Assembly: GCF_027921845.1 (NCBI RefSeq)
Contig: NZ_BSEN01000001.1
Location: forward strand, 492,014-556,013
Direction of reading: 5' to 3'
DNA from: Leifsonia poae
GTDB lineage: Bacteria > Actinomycetota > Actinomycetes > Actinomycetales > Microbacteriaceae
DNA length: 64,000 nt
In this document: piece by piece, positions 1 through 8,154 of the stretch
How the letters are laid out: every line of letters starts with the position of its first letter
How positions within the stretch are numbered: the stretch's first letter is position 1
Translations under genes and position numbers: made by a program
The notes under the pieces: model-generated
The model's database searches: none
Told to the model about the DNA's origin: nothing
The model's input: only the letters and a program-made list of their open reading frames with translations

Positions 1-394
1 TGAAGTGCTGCGCGACGAGCGCTGCGGGATGCTCGCGGTCGCGCAATTCGGTGGCGACGTTCACGAAGGGGCAGCCGAAGAAGTCGGACGCCTCGGCCGC
101 CTCGTGCAGAGCGTCGTAGACGTGCAGCACGCGCTCGCGGGGCGTTCGCTCGTCGGTGGTGTCGAAGTAGGAGGCGACCACGCGCGGACCGTAGACGCGC
201 AGCATCTCGGCGACGATCGCATCCTTGCTCTCGAAGTGCTGGTAGATCGAGCGCTTGGAGACCCCGGCGTCGTCGGCGAGGCGGTCGACGCCGACGACAT
301 GGATGCCGTCGCGCAGGAACAGCCGCGCCGCCGCCTCGAGCACGCGCTCACGCGGCTTGGGCTTGGGGTTGGGGGTTTCGGCGACGACGGTCAT
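1..394 (-). CDS. TetR family transcriptional regulator (3' end outside the window)
   Basis: About 131 residues are visible; the C-terminus runs off the left edge. The N-terminal third is a TetR helix-turn-helix: RERVLEAAARLFLRDG, then GVDRLADDAGVSKRSIYQHF at about residues 37-56. The ligand-binding domain that follows begins normally. It is transcribed divergently from the dehydrogenase at 513, and the 118-bp gap holds two copies of a TetR-style palindrome, so it very probably represses itself and that enzyme. The ATG at 394 is the natural start because the HTH begins 15 residues in. The inducer cannot be told from sequence. Confidence 0.9.
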   Translation of the reverse strand, partial: MTVVAETPNPKPKPRERVLEAAARLFLRDGIHVVGVDRLADDAGVSKRSIYQHFESKDAIVAEMLRVYGPRVVASYFDTTDERTPRERVLHVYDALHEAAEASDFFGCPFVNVATELRDREHPAALVAQHF

Positions 395-425
395 GGGTCG
401 ATTCTAGAATCGGGATTGCGAAAAG

Positions 426-474
426 TAAACCGATCTGTGTATTGTCGGCTTCATCGAGTAAACCGATCGGTTTA
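426..474. promoter_or_regulatory. Two TetR-type operators in the divergent promoter region
   Basis: Positions 459-474 read TAAACCGATCGGTTTA, a perfect 16-bp palindrome. Positions 426-441 carry the same box with two mismatches (TAAACCGATCTGTGTA). The boxes start 33 bp apart, about three helical turns, so two dimers would sit on the same DNA face. They lie between the TetR gene start (394) and the dehydrogenase start (513), placed to block both promoters. Assignment to this TetR protein is inferred from position. Confidence 0.75.
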
Positions 475-512
475 TTTTCGACACCGTTCACCGCATCCTC
501 TGGAGGATTGTC

Positions 513-1220
513 ATGACAGATCTCAATGGACAGGTCGCCCTGGTCACCGGCGCGAATCGCGGGCTGGGGGCGGAGTTCGTGTCCCAGTTGCTGGAGCGCG
601 GCGCCTCGAAGGTCTACGCGGCCGTCCGCAGGCCGGAGAGCATCGTCTCGGACGATCCGCGCGTGGTCCCCCTCGCGCTGGACGTCACGGATGCCGACAG
701 CATCGAGGCGGCAGCCGCGGCGGCCGGTGATGTCACAGTGCTCGTCAACAACGCCGGCATCGGCGTGAATCAGTCGCTCGTCTCGGGCGACCTCGCCGAG
801 ATCCACCGCGAGTTCGACACGAACTTCTGGGGACCGGTCTTGGTGACCCGCGCCTTCGCACCGGTGCTCGAACGCAACGGCGGCGGGGCGATCGTGAATA
901 TGCTCTCCGCGCTCAGCTGGCTGGCGCTCGGCTCGTACAGCGCCACGAAGGCGGCACTGTGGTCGGCGACCAACTCGGCGCGCGTCGAACTGGCGCCGAA
1001 GGGCATCCAGGTGGTCGGGGTGCACGTCGGCTGGGTCGACACCGAGATGGCCGCCAACGCCACGGGGGTGAAGGTGCCGCCGGCGCAGGTCGTCACCGAG
1101 ACCTTCGACGTCGTCGAGGCCGGCGACGTCGAGGCCATCGTGGGCGAGACCGCGCAGGCCGTGAAGGCGGTGCTGAACCAGGACGTGCGGGTGCTCTACC
1201 CGCAGCTCGCACGCAGCTGA
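513..1220 (+). CDS. SDR family NAD(P)-dependent oxidoreductase
   Basis: A 235-residue classical short-chain dehydrogenase. The cofactor loop is TGANRGLG (residues 12-19) and the NNAG motif lies at 79-82. The catalytic set is Ser132 or Ser135 with Tyr142-x-x-x-Lys146 in YSATK. A GGAGG ribosome site at 502-506 sets the ATG start. Full length for the family. It faces the TetR gene and is probably its main target, a common arrangement for detoxifying reductases. The substrate is unknown. Confidence 0.93.
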   Translation: MTDLNGQVALVTGANRGLGAEFVSQLLERGASKVYAAVRRPESIVSDDPRVVPLALDVTDADSIEAAAAAAGDVTVLVNNAGIGVNQSLVSGDLAEIHREFDTNFWGPVLVTRAFAPVLERNGGGAIVNMLSALSWLALGSYSATKAALWSATNSARVELAPKGIQVVGVHVGWVDTEMAANATGVKVPPAQVVTETFDVVEAGDVEAIVGETAQAVKAVLNQDVRVLYPQLARS

Positions 1221-1261
1221 ACGCGCGGCCGCGCGGGCAGCGAGGATCGGCTCGAGCGGTT

Positions 1262-2512
1262 TCAGTGGGGAACGACCTGCAGGGTCAGCCGCACGACCCT
1301 GCTGTGCGATTCGCCGTTGAACGTGGTGAAGTCGCCGCCGAGGAGAAGCGCGCCGTCCGCGTCCAGCGCGGCCGAATTGACGGAGCCGTCCGCGCCCGCG
1401 CCGGTGGTGAGGGAGGTGTCGGCACGGCCGTCCCGGTTCAGGAGCGCGAACCGGCCGGTCCCGTCGGCGCGGACGCCACCGAAGAAGATGTTGCCGTCGG
1501 CGTCCAGGGCGACGGTTCGCGTTGAATTGTCACCGCTGCCGATGAAGCGGGTGTGGACGGCGCCCGACGGGTGCAGGAGGACCAGCGATGCCGACTCTGT
1601 GCCGTCGAAAGTGGTGAAATCACCGCCGAGGACGACCATTCCGTCGGGGTCGATCGCGATGGTTCGCACGGTGCTGTCGGATCCGGTGCCGGTGTCGAAA
1701 GTGGTGTCGGTACGGCCATCCGGCTGCAACCTCACCGTGTTGCCGACTGCTGTTCGGTTGAAGGTGGTGAAGGTACCGGCGAGAAGGATCGTGCCGTCCA
1801 CGCCGACAGCGACGTCCAGGATGACGCCGCCGGGAGCGCCGGTACCCGTGTTGGCGGTGAAGTCGTTGTCGATGCTGCCGTCCTGATCCAACCGCACCAC
1901 CTTGTTCGCCGCCGAGGTGCCTTTGAACGCGGCGAAGGCACCGACGATGACGATTCTGCCGTCCGCGTCGACCGCGGCCCCATGCACGGTGCTGCTGGCG
2001 CCGATGCCGGTATCGAAGGTGGCGTCGATGCTGCCATCGGGGTTCAGCCGCACCACCCGGCCGACCGTTGTGCCGTTGAAGGCGGTGAAGTCGCCGCCGA
2101 GGATGATCCTGCCGTCAGCGTCGACAACGAGCGCCCGCACCGTGTCGTTGGCGCCGCTGCCCGTGTCGAAAGCGGTGTCGACGCTGCCGTCGGTGTTCAA
2201 CCGCACCACGCGGCCGACCGTTGTGCCGTTGAAGGCGGTGAAGTCCCCGACGAGGAGGCTCCTCCCATCGGCGTCGACGGCGACGGCCTGCACGGAGCCG
2301 TCCGCGCCGGTGCCGGTGTCGACGGCCGGGTCGGGCGCGTAGATGGTGTCCACCCAATGCGAGAGCTCCTCGGAGCTCGACAGATAGCCATCGGATCGGT
2401 ACGACGCACTCGTGGGATGCGCCTCGAGTAGGCCGGCACTCATCACCACCGCGACACTGACGACGAACGACGCCGTCAGCAGCAGAGCCGGACGAACACG
2501 GGGCTTACGCAT
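1262..2512 (-). CDS. Secreted delta-60 repeat protein, seven repeats (downstream copy)
   Basis: 416 residues: a Sec-type signal peptide (MRKPRVRPALLLTASFVVSV) followed by about seven copies of a roughly 50-residue unit with the pattern V-D-A-D-G-R-I-x-x-G-G-D-F-T-x-F-N-G and a closing VVRLNxDGSxDxxFDTGxG. This is the delta-60 repeat seen in large secreted bacterial proteins. Seven units plus a leading half-unit (YAPDPAVDTGTGA) suggest a closed seven-bladed propeller; that fold is inference. It is last in the minus-strand surface locus and 49 bp after its paralogue at 2562. No anchor, enzyme motif or C-terminal domain is visible, so it is probably released or binds another surface component. 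Confidence 0.8.
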   Translation of the reverse strand: MRKPRVRPALLLTASFVVSVAVVMSAGLLEAHPTSASYRSDGYLSSSEELSHWVDTIYAPDPAVDTGTGADGSVQAVAVDADGRSLLVGDFTAFNGTTVGRVVRLNTDGSVDTAFDTGSGANDTVRALVVDADGRIILGGDFTAFNGTTVGRVVRLNPDGSIDATFDTGIGASSTVHGAAVDADGRIVIVGAFAAFKGTSAANKVVRLDQDGSIDNDFTANTGTGAPGGVILDVAVGVDGTILLAGTFTTFNRTAVGNTVRLQPDGRTDTTFDTGTGSDSTVRTIAIDPDGMVVLGGDFTTFDGTESASLVLLHPSGAVHTRFIGSGDNSTRTVALDADGNIFFGGVRADGTGRFALLNRDGRADTSLTTGAGADGSVNSAALDADGALLLGGDFTTFNGESHSRVVRLTLQVVPH

Positions 2513-2561
2513 GTATTGAGGCTCTTTCGGATCGGATCGGAGCGGTTCGGCTCAGGCGGCT

Positions 2562-3815
2562 TCAGTGGGGCACGGTCTGCAGTGTCAGACGCGCGACGTG
2601 GTTGGCTGGTATCTCGTTGGAGGTCGTGAAGAAGCCGCCGATGACGATTCGGCCCTCCGGGTCGAGCGCGACGGAGCGAATGTCCGAATTGGTGCCGGTA
2701 CCGGCGCTGAAGGTCGGGTCAGTGCTCCCATCGGAATTCAGCCGGACGATGTGACCGGCCGGCGCGCCGTTGAAGGTCGTGAAGCTGCCGACGACGAGGA
2801 TCGTGCCGTCGGCGTCCATAACGGCATCCCAGGACGATTCATCAGTACCGGCGCCCGTATCGAAGGCGGAGTCGGGGCTCCCGTCGGGATTCAACCGGAC
2901 CAGGGCGCCGGAGCCGAGGGGGAAGATCTTGCCATCCGGGTCGAGGAACAGGCCGCTGAGACGGCCTCGATCGTCGGGGCTGAACCCGGTGTCGACGCTC
3001 CCGTCGAGGTTCAACCGGACCAGGTTGCCGGCGGGTACCCCGTTGAAGCCGGAGAACAGGCCGCCGAGGAGGATCCTGCCGTCTGCGTCGACGGCTGCGG
3101 CCGACACCAGATCCGTCGTGCCGGAGCTGACGCCGCTGCCGGCGATGAGCGTCGGGTCGACGCTGCCGTCGACGTTCAACCGGACCACACTCCGGGCTGG
3201 TCGGCCGTTGAAGCTGCTGAATTGACCACCGAGGACGATCTTGCCGTCCGGGGCGAGGGCCACAGAGCGAACACTTGCCGAGGTAAGGCCGTCGTTGGCG
3301 ATGCCGGTGCCCGTGTCGAAGGTGGAGTCGACGCTGCCGTCCGGGTTCAACCGCACCACCCCGCCGGCCGCGGTGCCGTTGTAGGCGCGGAAAACGCCAC
3401 CGACGAGGATCTTGCCGTCGGCATCGATGGCTACGTCGTACGGCGCACCTTGGAGACCAGTGCCGGTGTCGAAGGTGGGATCGGTGCTGCCGTCCGGGTT
3501 CAGCCGGACCACCTTGCCCGCTGCTGTGCCGTTGACGGCGTTGAACTCGCCGACGGCGAGGACCTTGCCGTCATCATCGACAGCAATCGAATAGACGACG
3601 CTGTTCGCCCCGGTGCTCGAGTCGAAGGCGGGATCGGGAGCGTAGACCGTTTCCTTCCAGTGCGAGTACTGCTCGGCGGTCGAGAGGTATCCGTCGGACG
3701 TGTACGCCGCTCTCGTACCGCGCGCCGCAAGCGGGCCGGCGTTCGTCACCACCGCGGCACTGACGACGAATGACGCCGTCAGCAGCACAGCCGGAAGACG
3801 AAGTGGGGTACGCAT
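2562..3815 (-). CDS. Secreted delta-60 repeat protein, seven repeats (upstream copy)
   Basis: 417 residues from the ATG at 3815, chosen because the hydrophobic signal (RLPAVLLTASFVVSAAVV) starts there and AGAAAGGA lies upstream; the longer reading adds only a charged, proline-rich stretch. Seven delta-60 units follow, one of them shortened around residues 270-290 (IFPLGSGALVRLNPDG). Signal peptide, lead-in (YAPDPAF) and ending (RLTLQTVPH) match the neighbour at 1262, so the two arose by tandem duplication and then diverged. It lies 49 bp after the SipW-type protein at 3865 and probably shares its transcript. Role unknown; binding or adhesion is a guess from the repeat type. Confidence 0.8.
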   Translation of the reverse strand: MRTPLRLPAVLLTASFVVSAAVVTNAGPLAARGTRAAYTSDGYLSTAEQYSHWKETVYAPDPAFDSSTGANSVVYSIAVDDDGKVLAVGEFNAVNGTAAGKVVRLNPDGSTDPTFDTGTGLQGAPYDVAIDADGKILVGGVFRAYNGTAAGGVVRLNPDGSVDSTFDTGTGIANDGLTSASVRSVALAPDGKIVLGGQFSSFNGRPARSVVRLNVDGSVDPTLIAGSGVSSGTTDLVSAAAVDADGRILLGGLFSGFNGVPAGNLVRLNLDGSVDTGFSPDDRGRLSGLFLDPDGKIFPLGSGALVRLNPDGSPDSAFDTGAGTDESSWDAVMDADGTILVVGSFTTFNGAPAGHIVRLNSDGSTDPTFSAGTGTNSDIRSVALDPEGRIVIGGFFTTSNEIPANHVARLTLQTVPH

Positions 3816-3864
3816 GGGGAGGGGGGTCCTTTCTGGCCGGGTCGCGGGCTTGAGATCGCGGGTT

Positions 3865-4476
3865 TCAGGAGGGTCGCGGGGTCGCGGTGAGGGCGACCTG
3901 CCAACAGACCGCGCCATCGTGGAGGTCCTCTGTAGTCGCGTTCAGTGGGTACTCGAGCGTGAAATCGAGGCGTGCGCGTTCGTTCGTGCTGCCGGACCAG
4001 GTGTCGCCCGGCTGCAGGAGCGCCCCCGCTCGGGGAGGCAGGGTGATGGTGGCGTGCGCGTCGGCGAGCGGCACCCGGTCGAGCACCTGCTGCCCGTCGA
4101 TGGAGAGTGAGACGAGGTGCTGCCCGGACACGTCGATCCGGGAGGCGGAGACGGCCCCGCCGAGTAGTCGTACGGTGATCTCGCTCGTGCGCGTGCTGGA
4201 GTTGTTGAACACGGACACGCTCGCGTCGTAGGAGAACCCGGGTACGAGGGCGTGTTCGATCGGGAGTGTCGCCGTGGCCGGGTCGAGCACGATGGAGTCG
4301 GCGCCGAAGAGCCCGACGCCGTCGTACCGATCGGTGTCGACGGTGGGGCCTAGGGACACATTGCCGAGATCGGTGTAGGCGGCCGCGGTCGGAAGCAGTG
4401 CGGTGAGCGTGATCCCTGCGGTCAGGGTGGTCGCGATTGCCACACCCGCCCAGGTTTTCGGGGAGAGCTTCTTCAT
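3865..4476 (-). CDS. Small exported protein with SipW/TasA-like signal region
   Basis: 203 residues from the ATG at 4476, preceded by GGAGG. The N-terminus is MKKLSPKTWAGVAIATTLTA followed by a hydrophobic run ending TAAAYTDLGNVSLG. The A-Y-T-D-x-x-N pattern just after the hydrophobic stretch is typical of signal peptides processed by SipW-type signal peptidases (TasA/CalY group). The rest looks beta-rich, with one cysteine near the C-terminus. It overlaps the LAXTG protein gene by 4 bp (ATGA), so the two are translationally coupled. No enzyme motif is seen. Likely a minor component of a surface structure (inference). Confidence 0.7.
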   Translation of the reverse strand: MKKLSPKTWAGVAIATTLTAGITLTALLPTAAAYTDLGNVSLGPTVDTDRYDGVGLFGADSIVLDPATATLPIEHALVPGFSYDASVSVFNNSSTRTSEITVRLLGGAVSASRIDVSGQHLVSLSIDGQQVLDRVPLADAHATITLPPRAGALLQPGDTWSGSTNERARLDFTLEYPLNATTEDLHDGAVCWQVALTATPRPS

Positions 4477-5099
4477 CGTCCTGCCTCCTCGGAGGTCGTG
4501 GGTGCGGTGTCGTTGCGGCGACGTCGTGCGCCGGCGGCGAGGAGGATCCCCGCGGCCGCCAGGCCCGCTCCGAGGCCGATCAGCCACAGCAGGTTCATAC
4601 CCGTCGCCGCCAGGCCGTCATCCTCTTCCCCGGCCCCTGCCTGCCCGGGGCCTCGATCGTCGATCTCGGTCGAGACACGGAGGGTGACGGTCTGCGAGAC
4701 GCCCTGGTAGGCGTTTCCCGCGGCGCGCGGCAGGGAGAGCTCCCCGCGCACCCGCGAGGGCACGCTGCCGTCGGCGGCCCGCAGGTCGTAGCCGGTTGCG
4801 CTGAGCTCGCGCAGCGGCGTCGGGGGCATCAGTGTCTCCCCTGTGTTCGCGTCGGTGAGGCGCAGCACGGGCTGCACCGCTTCGTCGGGCAGTACCAGAG
4901 CGGAGCCGAGCAGCACGCGCGCAGCGGACGCCTCGGAACCGCTCGAACCCTCGATCGGGACCTCCCATGTCGTGCTGTGCCCGGGGGCGGGGAACGTCAC
5001 CTGCACGTCGTGACTCTCGGCAGCGTGCGCGGTCGATGGGGTGAGCAGTGTCCACGCCATCAGAAGGCAGGTCAGGGTGAGCGCTATGGCTGATCTCAT
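4473..5099 (-). CDS. LAXTG-type (sortase E) cell-wall-anchored protein
   Basis: 208 residues with a Sec signal (LTLTCLLMAWTLLTPSTAHA) and a mature beta-rich domain starting ESHDVQVTF. The C-terminal sorting signal is LAATG at 163-167, a hydrophobic segment at about 168-190, then RRRR at 192-195. LAXTG in place of LPXTG is the class E sortase signal of high-GC Gram-positives. An acidic linker (GEEDDG) precedes it, as usual for wall-anchored proteins. It is the only wall-anchored member of this locus and overlaps both neighbours by 4 bp, so it may tether the SipW-type proteins to the wall. No sortase gene lies in the window. Confidence 0.8.
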   Translation of the reverse strand: MRSAIALTLTCLLMAWTLLTPSTAHAAESHDVQVTFPAPGHSTTWEVPIEGSSGSEASAARVLLGSALVLPDEAVQPVLRLTDANTGETLMPPTPLRELSATGYDLRAADGSVPSRVRGELSLPRAAGNAYQGVSQTVTLRVSTEIDDRGPGQAGAGEEDDGLAATGMNLLWLIGLGAGLAAAGILLAAGARRRRNDTAPTTSEEAGR

Positions 5100-5737
5100 G
5101 GCGTGACCGTTCCTGCGAGCTGGGCGACGAACATTCCGTCCCACGTCTCGCCGTCTGGTGGGACGGGAGCGTCCGCGTCGAGGAGGACGTCGACGGAGAA
5201 CGTCGCCCTGTTCGAGTCGTCGCCGTTGACGATCATGGTGCGCTGCGCGGCGGGCAGAGCATTGAACGCGTCCATCGAGCGCCAGGGATCCGCCGCGGAG
5301 AATGCTCCGGAGGAATCCCTGAGGCGATACCGCAGCGCCGCCATGAGGCGGCTGTCCGATCCGGGAGTCGGATGAAGCGTGACGGTCACGGCGAGCGGAT
5401 GCCCGGTGCCGTCGGCGTCGATCGCTGCGAGGGGGCTGGTGAAGGTCAGGGGTGTGATCGACGACCAGGGTGTGCCGGGCGGCGGCGTGGTGACGAATTC
5501 CGCCGCCTGGCTGAGTGTCGTCCCTGCCAGGTCGGCGAACGGGCTGCTGCCCAGCAGCCGCAGCTTCGCCGGGTTCTGGAGCTCGGCGAAGGTGCCGGTC
5601 GACTCGTGGGTCCACGCGCCGGCGGTGGAGCCGATCGCGAGGGCGAGGACGCAGCCGACGGCGAGGGACGCCCGGTACGTTCCCGTTCTCGGCAGGGTGG
5701 GCCGCCACGCGCGCATGCGCGTCGGGATGCGGGTCAT
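5096..5737 (-). CDS. Small exported protein with SipW-like signal region
   Basis: 213 residues from the ATG at 5737. The hydrophobic stretch ASLAVGCVLALAIGSTAGAW is followed by THESTGTFAELQ, which fits an alternate (SipW-type) export signal better than a classical Sec cleavage site. The remaining roughly 170 residues look beta-rich, with DALNAL-like helices in the middle, and have no recognised domain. Its start overlaps the stop of the gene before it by 1 bp (TGATG), and its own end overlaps the LAXTG gene by 4 bp. A TLPRTG string occurs at the N-terminal side and is not a sorting signal. Function unknown. Confidence 0.65.
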   Translation of the reverse strand: MTRIPTRMRAWRPTLPRTGTYRASLAVGCVLALAIGSTAGAWTHESTGTFAELQNPAKLRLLGSSPFADLAGTTLSQAAEFVTTPPPGTPWSSITPLTFTSPLAAIDADGTGHPLAVTVTLHPTPGSDSRLMAALRYRLRDSSGAFSAADPWRSMDAFNALPAAQRTMIVNGDDSNRATFSVDVLLDADAPVPPDGETWDGMFVAQLAGTVTP

Positions 5738-6324
5738 CAGGCGTTCACTCCTTCGAAGCGGAAGCGGATGCCGGCTGCTGACCCGGTGTTGTCGGTCGCG
5801 GTGGCCGGGAGCGAGATCCGCACTCTGAGCACTTTGGACGCTCCCTCCGGCACGGATGCCGGCCACGAGTAGGAGAGGGGCGTCGTCCCCGCGGTCTGAC
5901 GGTCGAGCAGAGTGTCGGACCCTTCGGTCACGGTGAACTGCAGACTGCCGAAGAGGTTCTGGGTGCCGGCGGCCACGCCGACGTCGTCGATGTGCAGGGA
6001 GAGCAGGCCGTCGAGCGGGCCGTCGTTCTTGACGGCGATACTGACCTCGATGGGGTCATCCGGGGTGATCACGCGGGGTCCGGAGTCCGCGTCGCCGAGG
6101 TCCAGGATGATCGGGTCGGCGCTGCCGGCGTGCCATTCGGCTGCCGTCGGCGTCCAGGTGTGGCCCTCGGCCGCCGCGGCGACGATGGCGAAACGGTTGT
6201 CCGTGCCGTTGAAATGAACGCTGACGTCTTCGTTCACGAAGACCGCGGCGCCGGTCAGGGCGGCCGCGAGGCCGAAGACGCCGAGGGCGGCCGCCAGACG
6301 GGTGGTGTGACTGCGCACAGGCAC
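5737..6324 (-). CDS. Small exported protein with SipW/TasA-like signal region
   Basis: 195 residues using the GTG at 6324, seven bases after AGGA; a second GTG at 6318 is possible. The N-terminus RSHTTRLAAALGVFGLAAAL runs into TGAAVFVNEDVSVHFNGTDN, again an alternate-type signal. The mature part contains DPIEVSIAVKNDGPLDG, a conserved-looking strand pair that resembles the segment SVSVDIPVKNDSVNFD in the next protein (6424), so these two are probably distant paralogues. It resembles TasA/CalY-like fibre or matrix proteins in plan; that role is inference. Confidence 0.7.
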   Translation of the reverse strand: MPVRSHTTRLAAALGVFGLAAALTGAAVFVNEDVSVHFNGTDNRFAIVAAAAEGHTWTPTAAEWHAGSADPIILDLGDADSGPRVITPDDPIEVSIAVKNDGPLDGLLSLHIDDVGVAAGTQNLFGSLQFTVTEGSDTLLDRQTAGTTPLSYSWPASVPEGASKVLRVRISLPATATDNTGSAAGIRFRFEGVNA

Positions 6325-6423
6325 AGGGGTGTCCTCACGTTCAGGTTCGGGGTTGCTGCGTGATCGGAATGGCGGCGGCGGGTGCGCGGGCCGTGGGCCC
6401 GGCGCACCCACCACCGACGGCGG

Positions 6424-7074
6424 TCAGACCGCCTGCGATTGGGCGTCGATGACGGCGCGGATCTCGGCGGTCTTGCCCTGCATCTCGTTGCCGGCGGTCG
6501 ATGGGAGGCTGACGGTGACCCCGAACTCGCCGTCGGCACCCGGGCTGAGGGTCGCCGTGCCGAGCGCCGCAGTTGCGGCGGCGAGGGCGGCGTCGCTGAT
6601 CACCGTGCTCTGCACGCCGTCCTCGTCGGTGAAGGTGACGGTGAAGCGCAGCGCGTCGATGAGGGTGCTGTCGCCCGTGGGGTCCATGTTCACAATGCTC
6701 GCCCCGAGGAGGGCGTCGAAGTTGACGCTGTCGTTCTTGACCGGGATGTCGACCGAGACGCTGTCGCCGGGCACGAGCAGCTCCGCTCCAGCGAGGTTGT
6801 AGGTGATGCCGGCTGCGGTGTTCGCGGAGACCCAGTCGCTGTCGTCCACCGGCGTGATCGGGTTGCCGTCGGCGTCGGCGTCGGCGACGAGGAGAGCGAA
6901 CGTCGAGTCCTCACCACCGATGATGCCGTCGGAGCCGGCGCCGAGGTTGATGTTCGCGACGTCGGTGAAGGCTGCGGCGGTCAGCAGACCGCCGACCGCG
7001 AGCACCGAGCACGCGCCGATGATGAGTCGCTTGCGGCCGGACTTCGTGGTGGTCGCGGTGTGTTCCGAGGGCAT
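6424..7074 (-). CDS. SipW-dependent-type signal peptide protein, first gene of the surface operon
   Basis: 216 residues from the ATG at 7074, with GGAG eight bases upstream. The N-terminus KSGRKRLIIGACSVLAVGGL then TAAAFTDVANINLGAGSDG matches the SipW-type consensus well (hydrophobic run, A-F-x-D, then N-x-x-L-G-x-G). An acidic, Asp-rich stretch (VADADADGNPITPVDDSD) follows at about 63-82, perhaps calcium-binding. The mature domain resembles the 5737 protein in VPGDSVSVDIPVKND and in its C-terminal strand order. As the first and best-matching gene it is the likely major subunit if this locus builds a fibre (inference). No SipW peptidase lies in the window. Confidence 0.75.
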   Translation of the reverse strand: MPSEHTATTTKSGRKRLIIGACSVLAVGGLLTAAAFTDVANINLGAGSDGIIGGEDSTFALLVADADADGNPITPVDDSDWVSANTAAGITYNLAGAELLVPGDSVSVDIPVKNDSVNFDALLGASIVNMDPTGDSTLIDALRFTVTFTDEDGVQSTVISDAALAAATAALGTATLSPGADGEFGVTVSLPSTAGNEMQGKTAEIRAVIDAQSQAV

Positions 7075-7326
7075 GCTTGGTCTCCAATGGTCTGAGGATT
7101 CGGTGCCCGATGCGCTGCTGTCATGCGCGCTGCTGGGTGGGGCGTCCTCATCCTCTGCGGGGACTCCAAGTGGCGTAGAAGCCCTAGCAATCCATGCGGT
7201 GCAACGCTTGCATGGTGCGCGTGCACGTAGGGGCTCCACGTGCGGCGAGGGAGCGCCTACGCGTGGGTCGGCGTGATCAGCCGACGCAGCTCACCGCGCG
7301 CCGGTCGCAGGGAGGAGACGGTGAGG
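7075..7326. other. Intergenic region before the surface operon
   Basis: No gene of convincing quality lies here. It must carry the promoter for the operon starting at 7074 and the end of the ABC transcript that stops at 7327. I see a short hairpin (GTCGGC 7267-7272 with GCCGAC 7280-7285) that could end the ABC transcript but has no T-run, and an imperfect CACGT-centred inverted repeat near 7222-7242. No clear -35/-10 pair stands out. Confidence 0.4.
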
Positions 7327-8154
7327 CTAGACCGACTCGGTGTCCCCGGGCGGACGCGGCGCATCCGGTTCGGTGGGCGCGGCATGACGTCCGCGCGTCC
7401 GCGTCGGCGGGAGCAGGCGACCGTCGTGTAGTTCGAGCACGCGGTCGGCACGGGCCATGAGCAGCGGGTCGTGCGTCGTGACGACGGCGGCGACGCCGGT
7501 TCGGTGCACGAGGTCGACGAGCAGGTCCATCATGGCGGCGCCGGTGACACTGTCGAGCTGCCCGGTCGGCTCGTCGGCGAAGAGCACGCGGGGTCGGGCG
7601 GCGAGCGCCCGTGCGATGCCGACGCGCTGCTGCTGCCCGCCGGAGAGCTCGGTCGGGCGCTGCTTGGCGTGTCCGGCGAGACCGACGAGGTCGAGGAGTT
7701 CTGCGACCCGCGCATCCCGTTCGCCGGGCGGGGTTCCGAGGAGCCGGAGGGGCACCTCGATGTTCTCGGCAGCGGAGAGCACCGGTACGAGCCCGAACGC
7801 CTGGAAGACGAACCCCAGACGGGATCGCCGCACGTCGACGAGCTGGGCCTCGGATGCCGCGGTCAGCTCGATCTCCTCGAGCCACACCGTCCCTGCGGTC
7901 GGCCGGTCCAGGCCGCCGAGCACGTTGAGCAGGGTCGTCTTGCCCGAGCCGGAGCGCCCCTTGATCACCAGCAGCTCGCCCGGATGCACGACCAGCGACA
8001 CCTCGGCGACGGCGGTGACCTCGCCGGCAGCGCTCTCGAAGACGCGGGTGACGCCCTCCGCGCGCAGGATGGGCTCCGGGGTGGCGTGCGCTGCGGCGTC
8101 GTGGGCTGCGGCGGCCTCCCCGGCTCGGCCCGCGTCCGTCTCAGCGAGCGTCAT
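7327..8154 (-). CDS. ABC transporter ATP-binding protein (MacB/LolD type)
   Basis: 275 residues. Walker A GRSGSGKTT (66-74), signature LSGGQQQR (170-177), Walker B LFADEPTG with Asp194-Glu195, and the H-loop in VVTTHDP. The type is that of ATPases paired with FtsX/MacB permeases. A basic, Pro/Arg-rich tail follows the ABC domain. Its start overlaps the end of the second ATPase by 14 bp, and it is last in a four-gene operon with two permeases. Each ATPase may serve one permease, or the two may form a heterodimer; sequence does not decide. Substrate unknown. Confidence 0.9.
   Translation of the reverse strand: MTLAETDAGRAGEAAAAHDAAAHATPEPILRAEGVTRVFESAAGEVTAVAEVSLVVHPGELLVIKGRSGSGKTTLLNVLGGLDRPTAGTVWLEEIELTAASEAQLVDVRRSRLGFVFQAFGLVPVLSAAENIEVPLRLLGTPPGERDARVAELLDLVGLAGHAKQRPTELSGGQQQRVGIARALAARPRVLFADEPTGQLDSVTGAAMMDLLVDLVHRTGVAAVVTTHDPLLMARADRVLELHDGRLLPPTRTRGRHAAPTEPDAPRPPGDTESV

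Noticed and set aside
1262-3815. Regular repeats that might suggest a CRISPR array or tandem repeat element
   Set aside because: The period is about 150 bp in frame, the units are diverged, and they encode delta-60 protein repeats.
5690-5704. LPRTG sequence in the 5096-5737 protein, resembling a sortase motif
   Set aside because: It lies before the only hydrophobic segment at the N-terminus and is not followed by a C-terminal membrane anchor and basic tail, so it cannot work as a sorting signal.
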